NCBI RefSeq assembly: GCF_001686985.1
Contig: NZ_CP015318.1
Span: forward strand, 3,036,001-3,100,000
Length of the DNA stretch: 64,000 nucleotides
Reading direction: 5' to 3'
Origin: Mesorhizobium amorphae CCNWGS0123
Lineage (GTDB): Bacteria > Pseudomonadota > Alphaproteobacteria > Rhizobiales > Rhizobiaceae
Shown: positions 35,935 through 44,474 of the stretch, piece after piece
How the letters are laid out: each line of letters opens with the position of its first letter
Numbering within the stretch: the first letter of the stretch is position 1
The notes under the pieces: model-generated
Told to the model about the DNA's origin: nothing
Databases searched by the model: none
Seen by the model: the letters and a program-made list of their open reading frames with translations, nothing else
Made by a program: the position numbers and the translations under genes

Positions 35935-37040
35935 GCCGACCCCCGCTGATAAGGCGTAAGCACCGTCTGGGCCGGCCTGGTCTTGAAGTAATGCGCCACC
36001 CGGTCCGCCTTCTTGCCGGCCGCAATCGAGGCAAGGCTGAGCCACGGCGCCCAGGGTCCGGGGCGCAGCGCGTATTGTTCGCGGCGGCGAATGACGTTCC
36101 ACTTCGCGGTCCGCGTCAGCAATTCATGCGTCAGTGCAGGCTCCCTTTCGTCGCCGACGAGCTGGTAGAGGAAATAGAACAGGTTGAGCGCGCCGGCCGC
36201 GAAGCTCGGCCTGATGTCATCGGGCAGCGCGGAAATTCGCTCTTCCAGCGCAACGATGAATTGCGCGGCGCGGGCGACCGTGTCGAACGAGACGGCATCG
36301 CCGATGGCCCGCAGATCCTCGGTACGGTTCGCCAGTCCCTCGCGCTCCAGGTTCTCGGCCACGATCCGCAAATGCGTCCTGCGCATATCCCCGGTATGCC
36401 GGCTGGTCACGCTTCCAGGGTGGATGCGGTAGACGAGCAGGTTTTCCGGCATCATCGCCGCCGGGAAACGGCGGGCAAGCCGCCCGAAGAGATCGAAATC
36501 CTCGGCGTGCCTGTATTCGGGATCGTAGTGGAGACTGCCCTCGTCGATGACCTTCCTGTTGTAGACCACCGTCGGGTGCATGAAGACGGTGAAGAACATC
36601 GACAATATCGGCAGGCTGAACTGGAACACCGGATCAGGCCTGCCCTTGGCGATACGACCGCGCAGCAAAGTATCGATACCGGCGCCGCAGAAGCCGAGCT
36701 CGGGCCGCCGCTCGAACAGCGCCACCTGGCGCGACAGGCGCCAGGGATAGGCGATGTCGTCGGCGTCCATCCTGGCGACCAGTTCGCCCCGGGCAGTGGC
36801 CAGGCCCTCGTTCAGGGTGGCGACGAGGCCGCGGTTTTCGCGCGAGATGATCGTAACGCGGTTGTCGGCCCGGCGGTGCCGCTCGAGGATATCGAGCGAG
36901 TTGTCGGTCGATCCGTCATCGATGGCGATGACCTCCAGGCGATCGTAGTCCTGCCGCAGGATCGAGCCGATCGCAGCAGCGAGGTAAGGCCCGGCATTGT
37001 AAACCGGCAGCAGAACGGAAACGAGCGGGGCGCCGGTCAT
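35931..37040 (-). CDS. family 2 glycosyltransferase
   Basis: A 369-residue GT2 enzyme. Motifs: VSVLLPVYNAGPYLAAAIGSI at the N-terminus, LEVIAIDDGSTDNSLDIL (first Asp pair) and ELVARMDADDIAYPWRL (DxD). No membrane segment is evident. It overlaps the acyltransferase stop and the next glycosyltransferase start by four bases each. It probably adds a sugar to a surface glycan or lipid carrier. Confidence 0.92.
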   Translation of the reverse strand: MTGAPLVSVLLPVYNAGPYLAAAIGSILRQDYDRLEVIAIDDGSTDNSLDILERHRRADNRVTIISRENRGLVATLNEGLATARGELVARMDADDIAYPWRLSRQVALFERRPELGFCGAGIDTLLRGRIAKGRPDPVFQFSLPILSMFFTVFMHPTVVYNRKVIDEGSLHYDPEYRHAEDFDLFGRLARRFPAAMMPENLLVYRIHPGSVTSRHTGDMRRTHLRIVAENLEREGLANRTEDLRAIGDAVSFDTVARAAQFIVALEERISALPDDIRPSFAAGALNLFYFLYQLVGDEREPALTHELLTRTAKWNVIRRREQYALRPGPWAPWLSLASIAAGKKADRVAHYFKTRPAQTVLTPYQRGSA

Positions 37041-38218
37041 TGGCCGGCACGCGTTCGCCGGAGATTGCGCGGCGGCTCGCGGCCGTCGGGCGATCCGGTG
37101 GGATAGGCCGGCCTACCGAACCAGCCGGCCTTGCTTGCGCGCTCTTGGGCAGCACGGCGGGCGACATAGGGAAAATGCCGCTTGAGGCCGTTGAGCGGCT
37201 TTTCGAAAACCTGCCAGGAGATCGCTGCCACGACGATCGTGGCGGTGCTCGCGACGAGGAACCGCCCCGGCCCTTGCTCGGAGACGTTGAGCGGGATCCA
37301 CGGCTGCGCCTTGACGGCATAGGCCAGGAGGATCGGGTGATAGAGATAGACGCCGTAGCTGATGCGGCCGAGGGCAAGCAGCGGCGGCAGTTCGGCAAGC
37401 TTGCCGAGCATGCCGCCAAACCCGGACGAACAGGCGCCGACAATGGCCACCAGCGGGATCAGCGGCAGCACCTGCAGCAGCAGCCAATGGGCCCATTCCA
37501 GCATGGGATCGGCCGGCGCCGGGATAAACCACTGGATCGCCAGGAACGCGGCCGCGAAGGCCGGCCAGCCGCGCTGCATCCATTGCGGCAGGGCAGCGCC
37601 TCTGGCAGCCCGCATGGCGAGCAACGCGCCGCAAGCCAGCGCGTCCATCGAGGCGGGCGGCAGCAGGTCGCGGGCGAGCGCCGTGTTGGCGGTCACCGGC
37701 CAGTAGAAGCGGTAAGCCAGCGAGAACGCGATGACGCCGATGGTGATCGCCTCGACGCGCCGGCGCGGCGCCAGGAGCACGATCAGCGGCCAGGCGATAT
37801 AAAACTGCTCCTCGATGCTCAGGCTCCAGAAATGGCAGAGCAGCCAGGGCGTCCACTCGTTGCGCAGCGCGTACCAGAAATTGGAGAGATAGAGCGCGTG
37901 CCACAGAAGCGACCCGCGCGACTGTTCGAGATCGGTCAGCCAGACGAGGCCGAGCACGGCGAAATAGGGCGGGAATATTCTCAGCGCCCGCCTGATGTAG
38001 AAGGAGCGCAGCGCCGGCCCGGCTTCGAACTCGGCGGCCGCGCGGGCTTCCAGCAGAAGCCGCGTGATCAGGAAGCCGGAGAGCACGAAGAACAGCCGCA
38101 CGCCGAGATGGCCGAGGAAGGAGGAGCCGCCAGCGGCGAAGAAATGCGAGTACAGCACCATCGTCACGGCAATGGCGCGCAGCGCATCGAGCTGTATGTC
38201 GCGCTGATTTGACATCAT
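37037..38218 (-). CDS. acyltransferase 3 family membrane protein
   Basis: A 393-residue integral membrane acyltransferase (OafA/ExoZ/NodX type). The N-terminal helix LDALRAIAVTMVLYSHFFAAGG carries the conserved R and the catalytic His, and about ten membrane helices follow; RLFFVLSGFLITRLLLE is the next family block. These enzymes transfer acetyl or other acyl groups to sugars of surface polysaccharides. It is first in a four-gene operon with two glycosyltransferases and an exporter. Two ATGs in tandem (38218, 38215) could start it. Confidence 0.92.
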   Translation of the reverse strand: MMSNQRDIQLDALRAIAVTMVLYSHFFAAGGSSFLGHLGVRLFFVLSGFLITRLLLEARAAAEFEAGPALRSFYIRRALRIFPPYFAVLGLVWLTDLEQSRGSLLWHALYLSNFWYALRNEWTPWLLCHFWSLSIEEQFYIAWPLIVLLAPRRRVEAITIGVIAFSLAYRFYWPVTANTALARDLLPPASMDALACGALLAMRAARGAALPQWMQRGWPAFAAAFLAIQWFIPAPADPMLEWAHWLLLQVLPLIPLVAIVGACSSGFGGMLGKLAELPPLLALGRISYGVYLYHPILLAYAVKAQPWIPLNVSEQGPGRFLVASTATIVVAAISWQVFEKPLNGLKRHFPYVARRAAQERASKAGWFGRPAYPTGSPDGREPPRNLRRTRAGQ

Positions 38219-38938
38219 CCGCGTCCGCCGATCCGATGTCTCCGATGAAACAATGTCGCGCCTTGCCAGCGGGCAGTGGAATGCCGCATCGTTCCGCTAT
38301 CGCCCGCCGGCGGTCCGCGCCTTGCGCTCGGGGCGGCCTCGAAACCGGTCAGCGGAAAGCCCACTCTGGTCAATATACCGGAACCTCCACCGCGCCTGTC
38401 CAATCGGGCAACGATTGTCTCACGCTATGCTGCAGCGCAACACAAAATGTTTACCATGCTGAAACACATCTGTGATGCCGGTGTCGAAAAAATGGCTAAA
38501 GATCGCCCATATTTTGACATCTTCGGTAACGGCATCCTTTGTGGCTGGAAGTGCCATGTGAATGATCCAGCGCTTGTTCTGCTCGTTTTCAAGTATTTAT
38601 CGAGCTGTATTCTTAGAAATGCTTGACAACTTTTGCGAGTGCGCGGGTGGCATTTAGATAAGAATCTTCTGATTTTCGATTTTCAGCCGTTCCGCGGCGA
38701 ATGAGCTAGGCGCAGCAAGCTTGTGCGATGCAGCGAAATGTGGCGCAAAATGAAGCCATTGCGTTCTTTCGCCCCCTCTGTCCCGTCGGCATCAACGGTT
38801 TCGCAAGCGTGAAATCGCTTGCCCTTGCCCCATCAACCATGGCTGCCGTGCCTCACGACAGGCCGGCCGGTTGGCCTTATCTCCAGCCATGCCTTGGTAC
38901 ACTGGCGCGATCCAGCGGCAGGGGAGGAACGAAGCAAG
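38219..38938. other. AT-richer 720-base intergenic region
   Basis: It separates the divergent polysaccharide operon and the EamA gene. The part from about 38440 to 38700 is clearly more AT-rich than the surroundings. Open frames cross it but none is convincing. It may hold the operon's control region. Confidence 0.45.
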
Positions 38939-39826
38939 GTGACGTCGACGCCGATTGCAAAGTCTGCGGCTGAAGCCGGCGCTATCCCCCTTGTGGCGCT
39001 GCTCGGCGCCATGATGTCGGTGCAGATCGGCGCCACCTTCGCCAAGACCCTGTTTCCGCTGGTCGGCGCCGAGGGCACGACGATGCTCAGGCTCGTCGCC
39101 GGCGCGCTGATGCTGGCGGCCGTGCTCAGGCCCTGGCGGGTCAGGCCGTCGCGCGCCGTCTGGCCGTGGCTCGCCGCCTATGGGGTGACGCTGTGCGTCA
39201 TGAACCTTCTCTTCTACGCCGCGCTCACCAGGATTCCGCTGGGCATCTGCGTGGCGCTCGAATTCACCGGGCCGCTGCTGGTCGCCACGCTCTCGTCACG
39301 GCGCGCAATGGATTTTGTCTGGGTGGCGCTGGCGGTGGCCGGCATCGTGCTGTTGTCGCCTTTTGCCGATGCGCATCAGGCGCTCGATCCCGTCGGTGTG
39401 GTGCTGGCGCTGGCCGCCGGCGGCTGCTGGGCGCTCTACATCGTCTTTGCGCAGAAGGCCGGCGCCGAGCTCGGCGGGCGCACCGTCGCCTATGGCATGG
39501 CGATCGCCGCGGTGCTGTCGCTGCCCTTCGGGCTTGCCGGCGCGGCGCCGGCGCTGGGCAATCCGTCGGTTCTGTTGAGCGCCGCAATCGTCGGTCTGTT
39601 GTCCAGCGCGCTGCCGTTCTGGCTGGAGATTGTGGCGCTGACCAGGATGCCGGCCAGGGTCTATGGCACGCTCACCTGTCTGGAACCGGCGCTGGGCGCG
39701 CTGATGGGCTTCCTGTTCCTGCGCGAGAGCCTGACGGTCCTGCAGTGCCTGGGCATCGCGTCGGTCATCGCCGCCGCCTTCGGCGCCGCCGTCACGTCAA
39801 AGCCGCCGGTGCCGTCGCCCCAATAG
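38939..39826 (+). CDS. EamA-family exporter (RhtA-like)
   Basis: A 295-residue membrane protein with ten predicted helices in two EamA halves. RhtA-like features are GAMMSVQIGATFAKTLFPLVGAEGTTMLR near the start and ARVYGTLTCLEPALGALMGFLFLRE in the second half. RhtA exports threonine and homoserine; the substrate here is inferred from family only. I chose GTG 38939, with GGGGAGG upstream; longer in-frame starts would add a non-membrane leader without conservation signs. Confidence 0.85.
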   Translation: MTSTPIAKSAAEAGAIPLVALLGAMMSVQIGATFAKTLFPLVGAEGTTMLRLVAGALMLAAVLRPWRVRPSRAVWPWLAAYGVTLCVMNLLFYAALTRIPLGICVALEFTGPLLVATLSSRRAMDFVWVALAVAGIVLLSPFADAHQALDPVGVVLALAAGGCWALYIVFAQKAGAELGGRTVAYGMAIAAVLSLPFGLAGAAPALGNPSVLLSAAIVGLLSSALPFWLEIVALTRMPARVYGTLTCLEPALGALMGFLFLRESLTVLQCLGIASVIAAAFGAAVTSKPPVPSPQ

Positions 39827-40296
39827 GCCTTCGCGTCTGGCGTTGTGCCGCGTCGATGTGCTCGGCGCGCAGCCTTGCCTTCGTGACTTCCAGCACTGCT
39901 TCTGCGCCGCCGAGAGCTCCTCGACGTTCCTGGCCAGCTCGCTGCCGGTGTCGCGTTGCTTGCTGCCCACGCTCCCAGCGTCGCCAGCATCGGCAGGAAC
40001 CGGTCTTTTTAGCCGCGCCCGGACGGCTTAAGGCCGTGCCCTGTCATGCCTGGCCGGCCCGGCCATGCCTAGCCGGCTAAGCCGTTCCTGGCCGCGCGTG
40101 CCCGAATGCAGGACCACATCCGGAGGTTGAATTGGACTTAAGTCTGAATCTGTTTCCGCAAAAGTCTGAATCGACAAGACAAGGGTCGTGGGCCACTTCC
40201 GCAAGGCGATGCGATTTGTGAATGATTTCACTTCGACAATGCCGTTGGGGTTTTCGGCTTGGAGTCGGGCCGGGTGACCGGCATGGGGAGAGTGGG
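39827..40296. other. intergenic region with inverted repeats and a duplicated leader
   Basis: GGCC-rich inverted repeats cluster around 40045-40095 (CATGCCTGGCC and its near complement). The segment 40135-40202 is closely repeated at 41131-41197 upstream of the paralogous gene. No gene is supported. Confidence 0.5.
40135..40202 (+). repeat. duplicated upstream element, copy 1
   Basis: It contains AAGTCTGAA twice and GACAAGACAAGGGTCGTGGG; copy 2 at 41131 keeps the same order. It lies 95 bases before the Gly-rich gene at 40297. Confidence 0.75.
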
Positions 40297-40770
40297 ATGC
40301 GCGAACCGCGCATGGGCAGCAGGTGTGTCTTGCGAGCGCTCACGGCGTTTGCGCTGGTTATCGCGCCCTTTCACCTCTCGATCGACGGCCCAGTCGCCAC
40401 CAAGGCCTATGCCGGCAAGGGCGGCAATGGGAATGGCGGTAACGGCAACGGAAACGGCGGCGGCAACAGCGGCGGTAACGGCAACGGAAACAGCGGCGGC
40501 AACAACGGGAACGGGAACAGCGGAAACAGCAATAGCGGTGGCAAAGGTAAGGGCAACAGCGCGAGCAAGGCCTCCGCCACTGTCGATCATGTGAATACCG
40601 TGACTGGCGACAAGGTCGAGATCAACGGCAAGAGCATCAAGGTTACTCATCCAAACGGGATGAAGGAAGAGATCGAAAACGGCCGCTTCAGGATGGAGGA
40701 TGCGCTTGGGCGCACCATCGTCGACAGAGCGGCAACCGCAGCCGATATGGCGCGTTTGAAGAGTTTGTGA
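40297..40770 (+). CDS. Gly/Asn-rich secreted protein, paralogue 1
   Basis: A 157-residue protein with a signal peptide (about residues 1-37, ending TKAYA), a 60-residue low-complexity region built of GNGG, GNGN and GNSG units, and a conserved C-terminal domain of about 60 residues with TGDKVEINGKSIKVTHP, NGMKEEIENGRF and EDALGRTIVDR. The protein at 41277 has the same layout and a near-identical C-terminal domain. I do not recognise a named family. The start at 40297 has GGGGAGAG upstream and gives both paralogues nearly equal length. A strong terminator follows (40900). Confidence 0.8.
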   Translation: MREPRMGSRCVLRALTAFALVIAPFHLSIDGPVATKAYAGKGGNGNGGNGNGNGGGNSGGNGNGNSGGNNGNGNSGNSNSGGKGKGNSASKASATVDHVNTVTGDKVEINGKSIKVTHPNGMKEEIENGRFRMEDALGRTIVDRAATAADMARLKSL

Positions 40771-40899
40771 GAGCGAGGTTCTATCTGGAAGTGATCTTTT
40801 CGGGACCGCAGGTCAGCGCTGCAAAATCAGGTTGCCACCTTTTGCTTCGTCTCTTCGGTTCTTGATCATCGTATGACAGAACTCCCGCTACTCACCTTG

Positions 40900-40927
40900 C
40901 CCCCGCCGTTGGCGGGGGTATTTTTTT
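40900..40927 (+). terminator. rho-independent terminator
   Basis: Stem CCCCCGCC/GGCGGGGG with a three-base loop, then TATTTTTTT. It would end the transcript of paralogue 1. Confidence 0.85.
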
Positions 40928-41130
40928 GGCTCCGGCTTGCATTTCTGCAAACGAAACTCTTGGCGCATCGCAGTTTGTTGCTGCTATCCGGCCTTTTCGC
41001 GCACTTCAATCTTAAAGAATTGCCGTCAGTTTTCCAAGAGGGTTGGTTAACGCCCTGTAACCGGCGTCGTTTGCGTTGTCTTCATCTTGTGTGCGCTGCC
41101 GATCAACGTCAGGCCTGGCGACGCCGTTGC

Positions 41131-41197
41131 GACATAAGTCCGGCCTCGGCGGCAAAAAAGTCCGAACGGGCAAGGCAAGGGTCGTGGGCCGCTTTCG
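41131..41197 (+). repeat. duplicated upstream element, copy 2
   Basis: Matches 40135-40202 with AAGTCCG, AAAAGTCCGAA and GCAAGGCAAGGGTCGTGGG in the same order; it lies 80 bases before the gene at 41277. Confidence 0.75.
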
Positions 41198-41276
41198 CGC
41201 GCGCGTCGATGCATGGATGCTCCTCTCGATCATGCCGGTTTCGGCCAGACCGCCAAAGGGCCGACACGGGGGGAGG

Positions 41277-41756
41277 ATGTGTAGACTGTCGTTGATCCGC
41301 CTGGGATGGCTCGCCTTGCTGACCCCATCGGCATTGGCGCTTACGCTCGCGTCCTCCCACGTCAAGCTCTACGGCGCCGCCGACATCGCTCCCTCGATGG
41401 CCTACGCCGCCGGCGGGAACAGTGGCGGCCATGGCGGCGGCAATGGCAATGGCGGCAATGGCAACGGCGGTGGCAATTCATCCTCGGCAGGCGGCGGCGC
41501 CAATTCTGGCTCCGGAAACGCCGGCCAGGGCAACTCCGGCAAAGCCAAGGGCAACCAGGGCAACCATGGCACCCACGTCAATGCGGCGACCGGCGACAAG
41601 GTCGAGGTCGACGGCGACAAGATCACGGTCACTCATCCCGACGGCATGCAGGAGGAGATCGAGAACGGCCGCTTCAAAATGCAGGATGCGCTCGGCCGCA
41701 CGATCATCGAACGCGAGGCGACGCCAGAGGATGTTGCGCGCCTGCAGGCCTTGTGA
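41277..41756 (+). CDS. Gly/Asn-rich secreted protein, paralogue 2
   Basis: A 159-residue protein with a signal segment (about residues 5-45, ending MAYA), a Gly/Asn/Ser-rich region (GGNGNGG units), and the C-terminal domain TGDKVEVDGDKITVTHP, DGMQEEIENGRF, QDALGRTIIER. It repeats the layout and upstream element of paralogue 1, so the pair arose by tandem duplication of about 1 kb. The start is uncertain: the GGGGGGAGG site abuts the ATG at 41277, and other starts are possible at 41232 or 41217. The function is unknown; a matrix or adhesion role is speculation. Confidence 0.75.
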   Translation: MCRLSLIRLGWLALLTPSALALTLASSHVKLYGAADIAPSMAYAAGGNSGGHGGGNGNGGNGNGGGNSSSAGGGANSGSGNAGQGNSGKAKGNQGNHGTHVNAATGDKVEVDGDKITVTHPDGMQEEIENGRFKMQDALGRTIIEREATPEDVARLQAL

Positions 41757-41791
41757 GGGCAGGGAACTACCCCCTCCCTGTTTCTCACTTC

Positions 41792-41822
41792 ACCCCCGCC
41801 CCGGCCCCCCTGGGGCGGGGGT
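41792..41822 (+). terminator. GC-rich hairpin terminator
   Basis: Stem ACCCCCGCCCC/GGGGCGGGGGT, then a weak T-stretch. It follows paralogue 2. Confidence 0.6.
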
Positions 41823-41923
41823 AACTCGTTTTTGGGGAGGGAGTAGGGGAATAAGGCAGTAGGGGATAGCGAAGGTTTGGATATGAGCCGCTGAGCGGGC
41901 CGCCGCGACCAATCCCTACTGTC

Positions 41924-42568
41924 TTATTCCCTTTCCTTCGCCTCATGCATCAGCAGCGCCGCCTCCGTGCGGTTGCGCACGTTGAGCTTGGCCAGCACCC
42001 TGGTCATGTGGTGCTTGACCGTCTTTTCCTGCAGCGACAGCCGGGCCGCGACCTCCTTGTTGCTCAAGCCTTCCGCCACCAGCCGCAGGATCTCGGCCTC
42101 GCGGCCGGTGAGCTGGCTGAGCGGGTCGGGCTTGCGGTTCGCCGGCTGCAACAGGTTCGACAGAAGCTTGGCTGACAGCGTCGGCGATACATAGCTCTGG
42201 CCGGCCGCGACATCGCCGAGGATCTCGGCCAGCGTCTTCGAACCGACACCCTTCAGCACATAGCCGCGCACGCCGGCATTGAGCGCCTGGGCAACGTCGG
42301 CATTGGTTTCCGACACGGTCAGCATGACGATCTTCTGGCCGGGGTGCCCGGACAGGATGCTGGCCGCAGCGTTGAGCCCGCCGCCGGGCATGCTGATGTC
42401 GAGCAGCAATATGTCGGGCGCGATCGTGTGGGCCAGCCTTTCGGCGTCCTCGGCACTGGCGCCTTCCCCGACCAGCTCGAAGCCGCCGATCTCGCCGAGG
42501 CTGCGCGCCACGCCCTCGCGAAACAGCGGATGGTCGTCGACAATGGCGATGCGGATGATGCCGGTCAC
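41924..42568 (-). CDS. NarL/FixJ-family response regulator
   Basis: A 214-residue two-component regulator. The receiver has Asp11/Asp12 (VDDHP), phospho-acceptor Asp57 (LLLDISMPGGG) and Lys in YVLKG. The C-terminal LuxR-type helix-turn-helix (LTGREAEILRLVAEGLSNKEVAARLSLQEKTVKHHMTRVL) binds DNA. It overlaps the histidine kinase gene by four bases, so they are partners. Targets are unknown, but the neighbouring envelope genes are candidates. Confidence 0.95.
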   Translation of the reverse strand: MTGIIRIAIVDDHPLFREGVARSLGEIGGFELVGEGASAEDAERLAHTIAPDILLLDISMPGGGLNAAASILSGHPGQKIVMLTVSETNADVAQALNAGVRGYVLKGVGSKTLAEILGDVAAGQSYVSPTLSAKLLSNLLQPANRKPDPLSQLTGREAEILRLVAEGLSNKEVAARLSLQEKTVKHHMTRVLAKLNVRNRTEAALLMHEAKERE

Positions 42569-44022
42569 GGCTGCTCCTCGACTGAGAGTGAAATCACCAA
42601 TCGTGTACCTTGCGGGCCGGACAGGGTTTCGAACTGCCCGCCGATGCTCTCGATGCGCTCCCTGAGGCCGGCAAGCCCGAGGCCTTCGCTCTTGCCGGGC
42701 TCGAAGCCGGGGCCGCCATCCATCACTTCAACAATCAGCCTGCCACTTTTCACCCCGGCTTTCACCGCCTGGTTCCTGCCTTTTCCATGCCGCCAGGCAT
42801 TGTTCAGCCCTTCCTGGACGAAACGGTAGATGCTGATCTTCTCGGAAGTGCCGAGTTCCGGCAAGCGGGCCGGAACAGTCAGCGCCACCGAGCTCGAGGT
42901 CCGTCGTTCGTGCTCGCTCACCGCGAGCCGCAGGATGTCGATCACGGCCTGCGTCTCGATCTGCGGCAGCACCAGGCCGTTGCAGATGCCGCGTATCTCG
43001 CGCATCGCCTCGCCAAGCGTCTTGTGGATGCCGGCGATCTCGGCTTCGCGCTGCTCGCTGGACGAGCCGGAGTCGAGCAGAATGGGGCTGTCCATCCGCA
43101 GCGCCGCCAGCGCGACGAGCTGCGCCGGCCCGTCATGCAGGTCGGCGCCGATGCGCCTGAGATAGCGTTCGTTGATTGCAGTGGCGCGGCGCGAGGCACG
43201 CTGCACGCGCTGGCGCAGCGTCGAGTTCTGCGACAAGGCCGCCTGCAGTTCGGAGACCTTGGCCTCGAGCGCTGCGCGCTGGGTCTGGATGGTGTGACTG
43301 CCGCGAAAGACGATGCCGGACAACAGCGCCAGTGCCGTCGCCGTGGCGCCGGCCACCACCAGCCAGCTCGACCACAGGGCGGCGTTCAGCGTCGTCTGAA
43401 AGTCGTCGGCGATCTCGTAGAACTCCGAAACCGCGACCACTTCGCCCGACCAGGGTTCGCGCACCGGATTGTAGATTTCGAACAGCGGTGCGTTCACTCT
43501 CTTTTCCTCGTGGCTTTCGGGGTCGTCGTCGAGGTCATTGTACTCGGCAACGACATTGCCGCCAAAGGCGGCGACCAGATTGGCGTTCGGTTCGAACCGC
43601 TTGCCGATCAACGCAGTGTCCTTGGCATAGAGGATCATGCCGTCGCGCCGCCACAGCTTGAACGAGACCAGCCTCTTGCCGAGTGCGCCCTGGCCGAGCG
43701 TCTCGTCCAGCGCCCGCTTGACCGTGTCGCTGAGCTCGCGGCTGGTGCGCATGTCGGGCAACAGCGGCGCAATCACGCTGTCGACATAGAGTGCCGTGGT
43801 TGCGGCGGAATTTCGCATCACGCCTTCCCGGATCTGCGAGGTCACCCACAGGCCAACCACCAGCATCACCAGCAGAAGCCCAATGCCGCCCGCGATGAAG
43901 AACTGCAAGGCCAGCGACAACTTGCGCCAGTACTGTAAATAATCCCCCAAGAAGGTCCCAGGCAATCGCGCAATCTCCCCCTGTTGGCGAAGATTATAGA
44001 GTGAGCGCGGCATTTGCGACAT
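42565..44022 (-). CDS. NarL-type sensor histidine kinase
   Basis: A 485-residue sensor kinase. Two membrane segments (about residues 34-57 and 240-265) flank an extracytoplasmic sensing region. The H-box is GADLHDGPAQLVALAALRM, with the phosphorylated His at HDGP; the N-box is GLNNAWRHGKG and the G-box DGGPGFEPGKSEGLGLAGLRE, the HisKA_3 pattern. It phosphorylates the adjacent response regulator. Start ATG 44022 or 44013; both are weakly supported by ribosome binding sites. The signal is unknown. Confidence 0.92.
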   Translation of the reverse strand: MSQMPRSLYNLRQQGEIARLPGTFLGDYLQYWRKLSLALQFFIAGGIGLLLVMLVVGLWVTSQIREGVMRNSAATTALYVDSVIAPLLPDMRTSRELSDTVKRALDETLGQGALGKRLVSFKLWRRDGMILYAKDTALIGKRFEPNANLVAAFGGNVVAEYNDLDDDPESHEEKRVNAPLFEIYNPVREPWSGEVVAVSEFYEIADDFQTTLNAALWSSWLVVAGATATALALLSGIVFRGSHTIQTQRAALEAKVSELQAALSQNSTLRQRVQRASRRATAINERYLRRIGADLHDGPAQLVALAALRMDSPILLDSGSSSEQREAEIAGIHKTLGEAMREIRGICNGLVLPQIETQAVIDILRLAVSEHERRTSSSVALTVPARLPELGTSEKISIYRFVQEGLNNAWRHGKGRNQAVKAGVKSGRLIVEVMDGGPGFEPGKSEGLGLAGLRERIESIGGQFETLSGPQGTRLVISLSVEEQP

Positions 44023-44474
44023 CGACCTTCGTGCTGTGTATGCAGGATTCTTCCGTCGTGCGGATTTTCTGCGGATTTCGGAGCCTTGAAGCACGGCAAC
44101 GCCGCCGCCGCGGGAGCGGATCCTTGGCGCGGGGGTTGTGCCGGCCACGTTTCGAGGTCACTATCGGTGGTGCCTTCAGGGCGACGGGCCGCTTCGACAC
44201 CAAATTGACGAGCGTCGCTCCGTCGGCCCAGCCGCGGCATCATCCGCGACCGGGAATTCCAGCACCCTTGCCGCCGGTTCGATCCCGGCGCCTTGTGGAT
44301 ACTCGAAGGCAAAGCGGCCGCTCAGCTGAAGTCGCAACGACAGACCCACCTCGTCTTCCCGGGGAAGGCGCAAGCTTTGTCTCTCAAGGAAAGCGCAGGC
44401 TTTTCCTGGGAGGCCCGCGGGGCTTGAGGGGGTGGGTTCCGCTGAAACCAAAGCAAGATGCGAGGTCAAACGCG
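44023..44474. other. 450-base region between divergent genes, no gene called
   Basis: A long frame continuous with the downstream glycosyltransferase spans it, but composition is not protein-like and no start is convincing. No promoter motif was recognised. Confidence 0.4.

Larger units (their letters stand above)
40771..41276. other. intergenic region between the Gly-rich paralogues
   Basis: It holds a terminator at 40900-40927 and copy 2 of the duplicated upstream element at 41131-41197. No gene is supported. Confidence 0.5.

Noticed and set aside
42610..43938. 442-codon frame antisense to the histidine kinase
   Set aside because: Mirrors the kinase codons; lacks any motif.
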